NCBI GenBank assembly: GCA_027082925.1
Contig: JALWTD010000014.1
Location: forward strand, 258,393 to 322,392
Reading direction: 5' to 3'
Source of the DNA: Flavobacteriaceae bacterium
Lineage (GTDB): Bacteria; Bacteroidota; Bacteroidia; Flavobacteriales; Flavobacteriaceae
Length of the DNA stretch: 64,000 nucleotides
Below, piece by piece: positions 52,652-61,769 of the stretch. The notes beneath the pieces are model-generated. The model was given only the letters and a program-made list of their open reading frames with translations, was not told the DNA's origin and did no database searches. The first letter of the stretch is position 1; every line of letters begins with the position of its first letter. A program made the position numbers and the translations under genes.

Positions 52652-53434
52652 TTATAAATTTTTAACTAGTAAGACGGTACTTGCCAAGAATGATAAAACC
52701 GTAACTATTGTAGAAAAAGTTTGAAGTCCTGTAGTACCTGTTCCCCATGCTTTTTGTTTTAACGGTGCTACATATATAACATCGTTAGGTTGAATATAAA
52801 AATTCTCCGATTGAAAAACATCTATGTTTGTTAGGTCTAATTTGTATTTTTTTACACCGTCTAACGACTTTCGTATTATAAATACTTCTTTTCTGTTTCC
52901 GTATTGTGTAATTTCTCCTGCATTTGCTATCGCATCAATAATTGATACTTGATTTTGAGATAAACTAATTGTTCCCGGTGAACCAACTTCTCCGGTTACA
53001 ACAAATTTTATTCCTGCCAATTTTACTGTTACAAAAACCAAATCGGGATTTTTTAAAAATTTACCCAATTCACTTTCTATCTTTTCTCTAACTTCTTTTT
53101 CAGTGTATCCTAACACATTAATCTCTCCTATATAAGGAATTCTAATATTTCCATGTCTGTCAACGGTATATCCCGTAAAATACAGTCCATCTCCTTTTGC
53201 TGTAGAACTATTGTTTGCTGCGTTATTATTTTTAAATAACGATACTAAATCCGGATTTTCGGCCTTAATATCAATAAATAACACATCGTTTACCTGCAAA
53301 CGATACGGAGTATTATTAAGCTTGTAAATAGCTGATTTTGAAACTGGCTCACCTTGAAAATAGGTAGTTTCCTTTGTTGAAACACAAGATGAAGTACTAA
53401 CTAAAAAAATTAAGTATAAAAATATTTTCTTCAT
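52652..53434 (-). CDS. Polysaccharide export lipoprotein (Wza type)
   Basis: A 260-residue outer-membrane export channel subunit. The lipoprotein signal (MKKIFLYLIFLVSTSSC) has the lipid-bearing Cys at 17. The polysaccharide-export domain (about 40-130) contains YRLQVNDVLFIDIKAENPDL and the GYTVDRHGNIRIPYIGEINVLG segment. An SLBB domain follows (about 135-220, FVVTGEVGSPGTISL). The last 25 residues (FSTIVTVLSFLASTVLLVKNL) form a hydrophobic helix, as in other flavobacterial Wza proteins. Wzc starts 8 bases later. No glycosyltransferases are close by, so the polysaccharide genes lie elsewhere. Confidence 0.92.
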   Translation of the reverse strand: MKKIFLYLIFLVSTSSCVSTKETTYFQGEPVSKSAIYKLNNTPYRLQVNDVLFIDIKAENPDLVSLFKNNNAANNSSTAKGDGLYFTGYTVDRHGNIRIPYIGEINVLGYTEKEVREKIESELGKFLKNPDLVFVTVKLAGIKFVVTGEVGSPGTISLSQNQVSIIDAIANAGEITQYGNRKEVFIIRKSLDGVKKYKLDLTNIDVFQSENFYIQPNDVIYVAPLKQKAWGTGTTGLQTFSTIVTVLSFLASTVLLVKNL

Positions 53435-53456
53435 ATATTTATTAATGAGAGTACGA

Positions 53457-53464
53457 CAAATATA
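53457..53464 (-). promoter_or_regulatory. TAnnTTTG promoter box for wza-wzc
   Basis: TATATTTG on the minus strand, an exact match, 22 bases upstream of the Wza ATG. Confidence 0.55.
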
Positions 53465-53523
53465 ATTTTAAATAGCTTATTAAAATAATTTTTCAACTAT
53501 TTTCGCAATAAATTTAAGCGAAT

Positions 53524-54297
53524 ATGTGGTTTAAAATAAAATCTTTTTTAGCGTTTTTAATTAAATCTACCAATCAACATGGGGTACACTCTCCTTTTAT
53601 ATTCAGTTTGGTTACACAATGTTTTTACAGTAAAACCAATCTTCAAAAAAAAGAGCTTGTAAATCGTATTAGGCATTGGTTGTACCACAATAATAAAGCT
53701 ATCCAAATACAAGATTTTGGAAAAGGCTCCAAGGTTTTTAAAAGCAATCGCAGAAAAGTGTCAGCTATTGCAAAAGTTGCCGGAATATCTAAAAAAAAAT
53801 CGCTCTTACTTATTCGTCTTATCGAGTACTTTAGTTTTAATACCATTCTAGAAATTGGTACTTCGGTAGGCTTAGGTACTTCCTGTATGAGTATTGGCAA
53901 TCCAAAAGCATTAATTACAACTCTTGAAGGTTGTAAAAATACGGCTCACGAAGCCACTCTGATTTTTAAAAAATTTAACCTTAATAATATTAAATGTGTT
54001 GTTGGAGAATTTAATAACACACTCCCAAAAGTACTTACCCACTCTTTTGATTTAATTTACTTTGATGGAAATCATCAAAAAAAAGAAACTTTAAACTATT
54101 TTAAACAATGTTTACCTTTTTTTCATAACAATTCTATTGCTATATTCGATGATATTAACTGGTCTAAAGAAATGCAAGAAGCGTGGAGCGAGATTAAAAA
54201 CTTTCCTGAAGTAACTATTACTATAGACACTTATTTTTGGGGAATTGTATTCTTCAGAAAAGAACAAGTAAAACAACATTTTGTAATCCGATTGTAA
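53524..54297 (+). CDS. SAM-dependent methyltransferase-like protein
   Basis: A 257-residue protein. The N-terminal 75 residues are basic and helical (MWFKIKSFLAFLIKSTNQHGVHSPF). The core is a class I methyltransferase fold: motif I FNTILEIGTSVGLGTSCM (residues 100-118), ITTLEGC as the acidic end of strand 2, IKCVVGEFNNTLPKVL, and FDLIYFDGNHQKKETL, as in catechol/caffeoyl-CoA O-methyltransferase-like proteins. The acceptor is unknown. The gene diverges from wza-wzc, which may hint at surface-polysaccharide modification, but this is only position. Confidence 0.85.
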   Translation: MWFKIKSFLAFLIKSTNQHGVHSPFIFSLVTQCFYSKTNLQKKELVNRIRHWLYHNNKAIQIQDFGKGSKVFKSNRRKVSAIAKVAGISKKKSLLLIRLIEYFSFNTILEIGTSVGLGTSCMSIGNPKALITTLEGCKNTAHEATLIFKKFNLNNIKCVVGEFNNTLPKVLTHSFDLIYFDGNHQKKETLNYFKQCLPFFHNNSIAIFDDINWSKEMQEAWSEIKNFPEVTITIDTYFWGIVFFRKEQVKQHFVIRL

Positions 54298-54330
54298 AAA
54301 ATATAATCCCTTTTTAATTACATTTACATT

Positions 54331-54903
54331 ATGAAAATATACACTAAAACCGGAGATAAAGGAAAAACATCACTTTTTGGAGGTACTAGAGTACCAAAGC
54401 ATCATTTACGCATTGAAGCATATGGAACTGTTGATGAACTTAACTCGTACTTAGGATTAATTCGGGATCAAGAAATAGACAAACACATGTGTGAAGTGCT
54501 TATTAAAATTCAAAATGAATTGTTTACGCTTGGTGCTATGTTAGCAACACCTCAAGACAAAGAAACTTTAAAAAGCGGTAAAGAACGGTTAAACATTCAT
54601 AAAACGGGAGAGACCGCTGTAAAACTTTTAGAATTAGAAATTGACCAAATGAATGAATCGTTACCGGAAATGACTCATTTTGTATTACCCGGAGGACATA
54701 CTACCGTGTCATTCTGTCATATCGCACGATGCGTTTGTAGAAGAGCTGAGCGAATTTGTACGCAACTTAGCGAAGATACTCACATTTCTTCTGAAATCTT
54801 AATATATCTAAACCGACTTTCTGACTATTTATTTGTATTGGCACGGAAATTGGCACATATAAATAACGCTCAAGAAATACGTTGGATTCCTGAGAAAAAA
54901 TAA
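54331..54903 (+). CDS. Cob(I)yrinic acid a,c-diamide adenosyltransferase (PduO type)
   Basis: Transfers the adenosyl group of ATP to cob(I)alamin, giving coenzyme B12. It has 190 residues. The N-terminal ATP site is KIYTKTGDKGKTSLFGGTRVPK. GTVDELNSYLGLIRDQ follows, and the C-terminal half has FVLPGGHTTVSFCHIARCVCRRAER with the conserved Arg residues, then LNRLSDYLFVLARKLAH. No cobalamin-dependent enzyme is nearby. A TACATTTA box just before the ATG could be its promoter. Confidence 0.93.
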   Translation: MKIYTKTGDKGKTSLFGGTRVPKHHLRIEAYGTVDELNSYLGLIRDQEIDKHMCEVLIKIQNELFTLGAMLATPQDKETLKSGKERLNIHKTGETAVKLLELEIDQMNESLPEMTHFVLPGGHTTVSFCHIARCVCRRAERICTQLSEDTHISSEILIYLNRLSDYLFVLARKLAHINNAQEIRWIPEKK

Positions 54904-54940
54904 TAAGTTCTTTTTAATTTAAAAAAAAATGATAAATAAC

Positions 54941-54970
54941 TTGATTTATTGAGTAAAAAAATTATTTTTG
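54941..54970 (+). promoter_or_regulatory. Promoter of the 73-residue acidic protein gene
   Basis: TTG (54941-54943), a 19-base spacer and TATTTTTG (54963-54970) match the two-box Bacteroidota promoter well. This is the best-spaced promoter in the window. Confidence 0.65.
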
Positions 54971-54993
54971 CAAAAATTTAATACGGAAAAAGT

Positions 54994-55215
54994 ATGTATT
55001 GGACATTAGAATTAGCATCGTATTTGGCAGATGCTCCTTGGCCGGCTACTAAAGATGAGTTGATTGATTATGCAATTAGAACAGGTGCACCTTTAGAAGT
55101 AGTAGAAAATCTTCAGGAAATTGAAGAAGAAGATGAAAATTTTGAGTCAATTTTAGAAATATGGCCAGACTATCCTTCCGAAGAAGATTATCTTTGGAAT
55201 GAAGATGAATACTAG
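54994..55215 (+). CDS. Small acidic DUF2795-type protein
   Basis: A 73-residue cytoplasmic protein, MYWTLELASYLADAPWPATKDELIDYA and onward, with a strongly acidic second half (about 15 Asp/Glu in the last 30 residues) and several Trp and Tyr. The first half resembles DUF2795, a small helical fold. It has a well-formed promoter and its own terminator, so it is expressed as a single gene ahead of secA. The function is unknown. Confidence 0.85.
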   Translation: MYWTLELASYLADAPWPATKDELIDYAIRTGAPLEVVENLQEIEEEDENFESILEIWPDYPSEEDYLWNEDEY

Positions 55216-55232
55216 AAACATTAAAAACCTGC

Positions 55233-55258
55233 AAAAAGTCTCAATTGAGACTTTTTTT
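55233..55258 (+). terminator. Terminator of the acidic protein gene
   Basis: AAAAAGTCTC pairs with GAGACTTTTT around an AATT loop (55233-55256), followed by T residues. It begins 18 bases after the stop codon. Confidence 0.88.
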
Positions 55259-55391
55259 TGCTTTAAACCATAAATTTAAACAAATTTTAAACCTTTTAAG
55301 TTTAAAAAATTTTAAATTCGCTAAACATAAATATAAATTACTAAAGATTGCTTTTTTATAAGGCAATTTACTTAAAATAGATATCTAAAAC

Positions 55392-58300
55392 ATGAGTATT
55401 CTAAATTCAGTTCTCAAAGTATTTGTTGGGGATAAAAAGAAAAAAGATTTAAAACTGCTTCAACCCATCGTAGAGAAAGTTAATGTTTTTGAAAAAGAAA
55501 TTTCAGCCTTAACAAATGATGAACTACGAGCTAAAACAGCTTATTTTAAACAAAAAATAGCCGATGCAACAAGTGAATATATTTCAAAAATAAATAAACT
55601 ACAAGAAGAAGCTACCCAAGCGAATATTGATAGAAAAGAAGAAATTTACGAAGAAATAGATGCCCTGGAAGACGAATCGTATCAAGTTTCAGAAAAAGTA
55701 CTTCAAGAAATTATGCCCGAAGCGTTTGCCGTTATTAAAGAAACAGCCAAACGATTTACCTTAAACGAAACACTCGAAGTTACAGCCACTCCTTTTGACA
55801 GAGAATTGTCTTCAACAAGAGAAAATATTACCCTTGATAACGATAAAGCAATATGGGCAAACACTTGGGATGCTCAAGGAAAAAAAGTTACTTGGGATAT
55901 GATACACTACGATGTACAGCTTATTGGTGGAGCTGTTTTACATCAAGGTAAAATTGCAGAAATGATGACCGGTGAAGGTAAAACACTTGTTTCTACATTG
56001 CCCGTTTATCTTAATGCACTTACAGGTAAAGGTGTTCACGTAGTAACCGTTAACGACTATTTAGCAAAACGTGATGCTGCTTGGATGGGACCAATTTTTG
56101 AGTTTCACGGACTAAGTATTGACTGTATTGACCATCACCAACCTAATTCAGATGCTCGTAGAAAAGCTTATAATGCCGATATTACGTATGGTACTAATAA
56201 CGAATTTGGTTTTGATTATTTGCGTGATAATATGGCGCACTCTCCAAAAGATTTAGTACAACGACCTCATAACTACGCTATTGTAGATGAGGTAGATTCT
56301 GTTTTAATTGATGATGCCAGAACACCTCTTATTATCTCAGGAGCTACTGCAAATGCTGACAGACACGAGTTTAACGAACTAAAACCTATTATAGATAGAA
56401 TTGTAACCACTCAACGAAATTACCTAACAGGTGTACTTGCTGAAGCTAAAAAACTTATTAAAGAAGGAGACACCAAACAAGGAGGATTTCTTTTATTGAG
56501 AGTGTACAGAGGACTTCCTAAAAGTAAAGCGCTTATTAAATACTTAAGCCAAGAAGGTATTAAGCAACTACTGCAAAAAACCGAAAATTTCTATATGCAA
56601 GATAACAACCGTGAAATGCCTAAGGTTGACGAAGAGTTGTTTTTTGTAATAGACGAGAAAAATAATGCCATAGAACTTACAGATAAGGGGATATCTTTCT
56701 TATCAGAAGATGGAGGCGATGAAAACTTTTTTGTACTGCCAGATTTAAGTACAGAAATAGCACAACTTGAAAACGGAGGCTTTTCTCCTGAAGAATTAGC
56801 CAATAAAAAAGAAGAATTATTCAGAGATTTTTCTATAAAAAGTGAGCGTATTCACACTATGAATCAACTATTAAAAGCATATACCTTATTTGAAAAAGAT
56901 GTGGAATATGTGATTATGGATGATAAAATAAAAATAGTTGATGAGCAAACAGGTCGTATCATGGAAGGTCGCCGTTATTCTGACGGATTGCACCAAGCCA
57001 TTGAAGCTAAGGAAAATGTAAAAATTGAGGCAGCTACACAAACCTACGCTACTATTACGCTTCAAAACTATTTTAGAATGTATAGAAAGCTGGCAGGTAT
57101 GACAGGTACTGCAATTACAGAAGCCGGCGAATTTTGGGAAATATACAAACTGGATGTTATTGAAATTCCTACAAACAAACCACTTGCACGTATAGATAAA
57201 GAAGATTTGGTTTTTAAAACAAAACGTGAAAAATACAATGCTGTAATTCAAGAAATTGAAAATCTTGTAAATCAAGGCAGACCGGTGTTAGTAGGTACTA
57301 CTTCTGTTGAAATTTCTGAATTATTAAGCCGAATGCTTTCTATCAGAAAAATTAAACACAACGTATTAAACGCAAAACTCCATAAAAAAGAAGCCGACAT
57401 TGTAGCTGAAGCAGGAAATGCAGGAATTGTTACCATTGCAACAAATATGGCCGGTAGGGGAACCGATATTAAATTATCTGAAGAGGTAAAAGCTGCCGGA
57501 GGTTTAGCCATTATTGGTACAGAACGCCATGATTCTCGTCGTGTAGATAGACAGTTAAGAGGTCGTGCCGGTCGACAAGGAGATCCAGGATCTTCTCAAT
57601 TTTATGTTTCTTTAGAAGATAATTTAATGCGTCTCTTCGGATCAGAACGTATTGCCAAAATGATGGATAGAATGGGACTTCAAGAAGGTGAAGTTATTCA
57701 ACATTCTATGATTACCAAATCTATAGAACGGGCTCAACGCAAAGTTGAAGAAAACAACTTTGGAGTACGTAAACGATTATTGGAATACGATGATGTGATG
57801 AACTCGCAACGTGAAGTAGTTTACAAACGAAGAAAACACGCACTTTACGGAGACCGTTTACAAGTAGATATTGTAAATATGGTGTACGATACCTGTAATT
57901 TATTAGTGAGAGAAAATAAAGCCGCTAACGATTTTCAAAATTTTGAATTCGAATTAATTCGTTTTTCATCTACCAGTTCTCCGTTTACTGAAGAAGAATT
58001 TGCTTCACTTTCTGAACAAGAATTGACCGATAAACTTTTTGATGTAGTTTATAAACACTACCGAGAAAAATTAGAACGAAGCGCAAAAGCAGCATATCCG
58101 GTAATTAAAGATGTTTACGAAAATCAAGGCGATAAATATGAACGAATTGTAGTTCCGTTCACCGATGGTACAAAAGAACTTAAAGTAGTAACAAATTTAA
58201 AAGAAGCTTACGAATCTCAAGGTAAAGGCTTAGTAGAAGATTTTGAAAAAAATATAACTCTTGCCATAATTGATGATACTTGGAAAGATCACTTACGTCA

Positions 58301-58730
58301 AATGGATGAGTTAAAACAGTCTGTTCAAAATGCTACTTACGAGCAAAAAGACCCACTGTTAATTTATAAATTTGAGTCTTTTGAGTTGTTTAACGCTATG
58401 TTAGACAGAGTTAATAAAGAAGTGCTTTCATTTTTATTTAAAGGAGAGCTTCCTTCTCAAAACCCAAGTCAAGTTTCTCAAGCAAAAGAACAAAAACGAG
58501 AAAAAGTACATTTGAGTAAAGAAGAGTACAATAGTCCTACTCAAAACACTCAAACCAATCAAACACAACAACCTCAAGTAGTTGAAACTATTGTTAGAAG
58601 TGAACGAAAAATAGGACGTAATGAGCGTGTTACTATAAAAAATGTGATGTCTGGTGAAAGTAAAGTTGTTAAGTATAAACAAGCAATCCCTCTAATTCAA
58701 AAAGGTGAATGGGTGCTGATTGATGAATAA
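55392..58730 (+). CDS. secA: Preprotein translocase ATPase SecA
   Basis: Motor that drives secreted proteins through SecYEG. It has 1112 residues, about 200 more than E. coli SecA. Walker A is [10 protein letters not shown] (residues 192-201). The DEAD-type site and linker are in [20 protein letters not shown], and motif VI is in [14 protein letters not shown]. The extra length is in the N-terminal part (residues 60-160) and in an insertion between nucleotide-binding motifs (about 330-490, for example [16 protein letters not shown]). The C terminus (KGEWVLIDE) has no cysteine-rich SecB/zinc tail. Both traits are usual for Bacteroidota. Confidence 0.97.
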   Translation: MSILNSVLKVFVGDKKKKDLKLLQPIVEKVNVFEKEISALTNDELRAKTAYFKQKIADATSEYISKINKLQEEATQANIDRKEEIYEEIDALEDESYQVSEKVLQEIMPEAFAVIKETAKRFTLNETLEVTATPFDRELSSTRENITLDNDKAIWANTWDAQGKKVTWDMIHYDVQLIGGAVLHQGKIAEMMTGEGKTLVSTLPVYLNALTGKGVHVVTVNDYLAKRDAAWMGPIFEFHGLSIDCIDHHQPNSDARRKAYNADITYGTNNEFGFDYLRDNMAHSPKDLVQRPHNYAIVDEVDSVLIDDARTPLIISGATANADRHEFNELKPIIDRIVTTQRNYLTGVLAEAKKLIKEGDTKQGGFLLLRVYRGLPKSKALIKYLSQEGIKQLLQKTENFYMQDNNREMPKVDEELFFVIDEKNNAIELTDKGISFLSEDGGDENFFVLPDLSTEIAQLENGGFSPEELANKKEELFRDFSIKSERIHTMNQLLKAYTLFEKDVEYVIMDDKIKIVDEQTGRIMEGRRYSDGLHQAIEAKENVKIEAATQTYATITLQNYFRMYRKLAGMTGTAITEAGEFWEIYKLDVIEIPTNKPLARIDKEDLVFKTKREKYNAVIQEIENLVNQGRPVLVGTTSVEISELLSRMLSIRKIKHNVLNAKLHKKEADIVAEAGNAGIVTIATNMAGRGTDIKLSEEVKAAGGLAIIGTERHDSRRVDRQLRGRAGRQGDPGSSQFYVSLEDNLMRLFGSERIAKMMDRMGLQEGEVIQHSMITKSIERAQRKVEENNFGVRKRLLEYDDVMNSQREVVYKRRKHALYGDRLQVDIVNMVYDTCNLLVRENKAANDFQNFEFELIRFSSTSSPFTEEEFASLSEQELTDKLFDVVYKHYREKLERSAKAAYPVIKDVYENQGDKYERIVVPFTDGTKELKVVTNLKEAYESQGKGLVEDFEKNITLAIIDDTWKDHLRQMDELKQSVQNATYEQKDPLLIYKFESFELFNAMLDRVNKEVLSFLFKGELPSQNPSQVSQAKEQKREKVHLSKEEYNSPTQNTQTNQTQQPQVVETIVRSERKIGRNERVTIKNVMSGESKVVKYKQAIPLIQKGEWVLIDE

Positions 58731-58740
58731 ATATAATTTA

Positions 58741-58784
58741 ATACCTAAAAATACTTCAAATTTTTTTGAGGTATTTTTAGGTAT
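58741..58784 (+). terminator. Long hairpin after secA
   Basis: Arms 58741-58760 and 58765-58784 (ATACCTAAAAATAC and its complement at the base) form a 20-bp stem with one G-U pair and a TTTT loop, 10 bases after the secA stop. There is no T run after it on the plus strand, so it may act as an mRNA end stabiliser as well as a stop signal. Confidence 0.55.
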
Positions 58785-58933
58785 AAAAAAAACGACTATT
58801 ACTTTGCGAAAATAGCCGTCAGTCAAAATCTACTGTGTTATTTAGTAATCGCCGTTTTTATTTTTTTACTTCTATTTGTTAGTATCAAAAAACGGCAAAT
58901 TTTACGAAATATATTTGTCAAAAAACGTCAATA

Positions 58934-58953
58934 TTTGTACTAAGTTGTACAAA
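58934..58953. promoter_or_regulatory. Inverted repeat at the 3' end of the AraC gene
   Basis: TTTGTAC (58934-58940) and GTACAAA (58947-58953) are separated by 6 bases and lie 5 bases beyond the stop of the AraC regulator. No gene start is near, so it may be a weak terminator or a protein site. The rest of the 58785-58957 gap shows only imperfect short repeats. Confidence 0.35.
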
Positions 58954-58957
58954 TTAA

Positions 58958-59818
58958 TCAATTTAGTATCTCATTTTTAATTTCTGAAGGACTTAGCCCA
59001 AATTCTTTTTTAAATGCTTTGCTAAAATGAGCCATATCTTCGAAGCCTGTTTCTATACATACATCACCTACTTTTTTCGATGTTTCGCTTAGTATTTTAT
59101 AAGCTGCCTGTAATCGCTTTTTTAAAATCCACTTATGTGGTGTTGTACCAAAAACAATTTTAAACTCTCGGGTAAAAGTAGATAAACTTCTACCTGTCAT
59201 TTTAGCAAATTCCTCTAAGGGTACTCTCATCATAAAATTATTTCTCATAAATAAAGTAAGGTCGGCTCTTTTAGCTAAAGAAAATTCTTTAAATAAAATA
59301 GCCCATTTTGGGTTTGCGTCTATAATAGCTTTTAACGAATCTATAATTTTTGTTTCAAGCACTTCAGTATCTATATTTTGGTCATTCTCTATGGCATTTT
59401 TTATAGTATTTATAACACTTATTAATTTGTTGATTGGCGCAAGGTTAAATATACGTTCTTCTATAGGATTTAATTTTTTTTCAAACTTAAAATTACCTAT
59501 AACTTTTCGCAAAAACACATCTGGCATTATAAAAGCGTAGGTTTTTGCTTGTTGTTCTGTTTCTGTAAATCTTTTGGTTACAAAAACATTTGTGTATTTT
59601 CGAGCAAAACAAAAACTACCTTTTGGGAAAGTATATCGGGTATTTTCATGAATTACTTCTAAAATACCTTGCTCTACATATATTAACAAACTTGAAGGGT
59701 AATAAAACTCTTTAAGAGCCGGTGTATAGTCTTTTTTATGAACATCGCAATAAGCTGCAATTTCAATATCTTCACATTTAATAAGTTTGTAACCTGCTTG
59801 TAAATCTTTAAAATTCAT
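58958..59818 (-). CDS. AraC-family transcriptional regulator
   Basis: A 286-residue regulator. The N-terminal two-thirds form a cupin-like sensing domain (YPSSLLIYVEQGILEVIHENTRYTF, the usual AraC beta-barrel). The C-terminal 95 residues hold two helix-turn-helix units: VPLEEFAKMTGRSLSTFTREFKIVFG and VGDVCIETGFEDMAHFSKAFKKEFGLSPSE. This resembles the ExsA-type regulators common in flavobacteria. Its likely targets are unknown. The surface-protein genes at 59991-61364 are on the same strand upstream and separated by a terminator. A hairpin (AAATCTG/CAGATTT, 59840-59858) lies just before its start. Confidence 0.9.
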   Translation of the reverse strand: MNFKDLQAGYKLIKCEDIEIAAYCDVHKKDYTPALKEFYYPSSLLIYVEQGILEVIHENTRYTFPKGSFCFARKYTNVFVTKRFTETEQQAKTYAFIMPDVFLRKVIGNFKFEKKLNPIEERIFNLAPINKLISVINTIKNAIENDQNIDTEVLETKIIDSLKAIIDANPKWAILFKEFSLAKRADLTLFMRNNFMMRVPLEEFAKMTGRSLSTFTREFKIVFGTTPHKWILKKRLQAAYKILSETSKKVGDVCIETGFEDMAHFSKAFKKEFGLSPSEIKNEILN

Positions 59819-59839
59819 AGTGTGTTTTTATCGTTCTTT

Positions 59840-59858
59840 TTAAATCTGCTAAACAGAT
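59840..59858. promoter_or_regulatory. Inverted repeat upstream of the AraC gene
   Basis: AAATCTG and CAGATTT flank a 5-base spacer 22 bases before the AraC ATG. Possible autoregulatory site or leader hairpin. Confidence 0.35.
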
Positions 59859-59938
59859 TTACTAAGGTAAAAATTATAGTACAATTATATGGCTTAGCTA
59901 CAAGGTTATTTTTTATAAAAAATAGTATTTATTTTATG

Positions 59939-59972
59939 TAAAAAGGTTTCAAAGAGTTACTTTGAAACCTTT
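59939..59972 (-). terminator. Terminator of the surface protein operon
   Basis: AAAGGTTTCAAAG (59942-59954) pairs perfectly with 59960-59972 around an AGTTA loop, and is followed on the minus strand by T residues (59939-59943). It lies 18 bases after the stop of the 282-residue surface protein. Confidence 0.8.
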
Positions 59973-59990
59973 AATTTAAAGGCTCTTATT

Positions 59991-60839
59991 TTAATTTACC
60001 TTTCTAACAATTACATTACCAGCCGTTATAGTACCCGAAGTATTAGCTAACCCCGTTGCAAAAGAATAAGCTACATTAATTTGATAAACAGTATCTACCG
60101 CTGGATTTAGCGTATATGTTCGAGCAAAAGGAATATCTGCTCCCGGATTGCTACCACCATAAGCACTACTACTAGCAATAGGTGTTTTATACCGTACGGG
60201 TATTTGTTGTATTGAGACACTATTGGTAACATCGTATAATTCTACAGTGTAGGTTCCAAAAGCAAAAAAATATCCATAAAAATCAAAGGAAAACTGTAGC
60301 AAAACATCGTGTTTGCCTGCAGGTACTGTAAACTGGTTAGCAGTAAAACTTACGGTACCAGTAGTTCCCGCTGCTAAACTTTGGTCAGGCAAAGTATATT
60401 CTGCATTGTCTAAAGAAGAAGAAGATAAACTTTCTGCTGTTTTAGCATGAAGAGCATAAGGTACACTTAGCAATTGGCTAGTACCGGTAATGGTATAGTT
60501 TGTGCCACCTGCCGGATCTATTTCTGTTTTTATAAAATAGCTGTCATTTGCCCAATCTATTGTTGTAAAATCTCCACTAACTACAGTACCTGTACCTATT
60601 TCTATACTTACCAAACCATTTGCATTTGTAGTTGGGGCTTGGGCTTCTACATAAACTGCTGTACCTGTAGAGGTTGTTTGTAATATACTTATTTGCATAC
60701 CTACAGTTGCATTGGTTACCAACGTATTACTGGCGTTTCTAATAATGGCTTGGTAACTTATTTTTTGAGGACTTTGAGCCCGGCAAATTGATGTTAGCAT
60801 AGTTGCTATTGTTACTAAAAGTGTAATTGTTTTTTTCAT
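59991..60839 (-). CDS. Exported surface protein with a conserved N-terminal module
   Basis: A 282-residue protein with a signal peptide (MKKTITLLVTIATMLTSICRAQ). Residues 24-135 (PQKISYQAIIRNASN ... SQLLSVPYALHAKTAES) match a module I recognise from many Bacteroidota surface proteins. There it precedes varied C-terminal domains such as collagen-like repeats or DUF1566. Here the C-terminal part (about 145-282) is beta-rich (ELYDVTNSVSIQQIPVRYKT) and not recognised. The base composition is visibly richer in G and C than the flanks, so it may have been acquired. No sorting domain is present on it. It lies 6 bases after the T9SS protein gene, in one operon. Confidence 0.85.
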   Translation of the reverse strand: MKKTITLLVTIATMLTSICRAQSPQKISYQAIIRNASNTLVTNATVGMQISILQTTSTGTAVYVEAQAPTTNANGLVSIEIGTGTVVSGDFTTIDWANDSYFIKTEIDPAGGTNYTITGTSQLLSVPYALHAKTAESLSSSSLDNAEYTLPDQSLAAGTTGTVSFTANQFTVPAGKHDVLLQFSFDFYGYFFAFGTYTVELYDVTNSVSIQQIPVRYKTPIASSSAYGGSNPGADIPFARTYTLNPAVDTVYQINVAYSFATGLANTSGTITAGNVIVRKVN

Positions 60840-60845
60840 AATGAT

Positions 60846-61364
60846 TTATTTTTTAATAATTGTATATGTTTTAAAAATGGTACTGTTATTACTTACCTTT
60901 AACAGGTAAGTTGCTGAAGGCAAATGCGCTATATTTATTTGAGCAGTATTGTTTTCTAGATCTCCACTAATAAGCAACTTACCTAAAACATTAAATAACT
61001 TATAAGACAACGTGTTTTCTTGAAATCCTTGAACTTTAATATTTAAAAATGAAGATGTTGGATTTGGATAAGAAGAAATATCTATCTGGGTTTGAAAATC
61101 TATAACACTTAGTGTAGTTGATTCAAAAGAAAATTGAATTCCTTGCGTAACAGAACCATTAGTTCCGGTAATAGAATTTTGCACAATTTGACCTACAGAG
61201 TAACTTACTGTTCCTCCGCTTCCTGAAATATCACCTCCGGAAGCCAGAGTAATTTCTTGAGCTTGTACTGTAAGGCTCATCAAAAATAGCAATAACACAA
61301 ATATAATTGTTACATTACTGTTTAGATTGGTTAATACTTGGTTTTCTGAGTAGTTTTTTTTCAT
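60846..61364 (-). CDS. T9SS type A sorting-domain surface protein
   Basis: A 172-residue protein from the ATG at 61364. The longer frame starts at TTG 61436 with a non-coding-looking extension. The N-terminal hydrophobic segment (VTIIFVLLLFLMSLTVQAQ) is a signal peptide. A short Gly/Ser-rich region follows (LASGGDISGSGGTVSYSVGQ), of a kind seen in many flavobacterial surface proteins. The last about 75 residues (SYPNPTSSFLNIKV ... YLLKVSNNSTIFKTYTIIKK) form the type A C-terminal sorting domain for the type IX secretion system. The mature cargo is thus very small. It is the first gene of the two-gene operon. Confidence 0.88.
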   Translation of the reverse strand: MKKNYSENQVLTNLNSNVTIIFVLLLFLMSLTVQAQEITLASGGDISGSGGTVSYSVGQIVQNSITGTNGSVTQGIQFSFESTTLSVIDFQTQIDISSYPNPTSSFLNIKVQGFQENTLSYKLFNVLGKLLISGDLENNTAQINIAHLPSATYLLKVSNNSTIFKTYTIIKK

Positions 61365-61769
61365 ATAAAAAGGATTTAGGGTTAAAAATTCTATTGAGGC
61401 TTGTTTAGACCTATTGTATATAAACAATAAAAACAAGTGTAGTTCCCTATAAAAATAAGAGACTTCGTAGTAAAAAACGTGGTAATAAAATTAGTAGAAG
61501 AATTATACAACAAGGCATTAACCTTAGTATAAGTTAAACCGTAAAAAGTTAGAGGATAACTTTTATTTAAGTATTGGGGCGTCATATATCGTTTTCTATT
61601 ATATGACTAAAAGCAATTTTCGCTTTATAAATGTACACGTTTTTTCTGATTTTTCAAACAAAAGATAAAAATATCTGACATTGGTATGTAGCAAGTCTTA
61701 TTTATTCCAATAAAAAAATAAATTTGGTAAGTATTAAGGTAGGTTAATGATACCGTGAATTTAGGTGTG
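61365..61769. other. Intergenic region without a convincing gene
   Basis: About 405 bases between the T9SS protein start and the PPK2 stop. It contains the upstream region of the surface-protein operon and an inverted repeat GTCATATA/TATATGAC (61581-61588 with 61600-61607). A small AAAGC/GCTTT hairpin lies near 61610-61626. A 64-codon minus-strand frame (61391-61585) shows no protein-like features. I see no tRNA or named RNA here. Confidence 0.6.

Noticed and set aside
56886-57275. 129-codon minus-strand frame inside secA
   Set aside because: Antisense to well-conserved SecA motor sequence. Cys/Phe/Tyr-rich, and no start or promoter signal seen.
59991-61364. Insertion sequence or prophage remnant
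   Set aside because: No transposase, integrase, terminal repeats or target duplication seen; only a composition difference.
61391-61585. 64-codon minus-strand frame upstream of the T9SS protein
   Set aside because: No family-like motif, no membrane segment or signal, and it overlaps the likely promoter region of the surface-protein operon.
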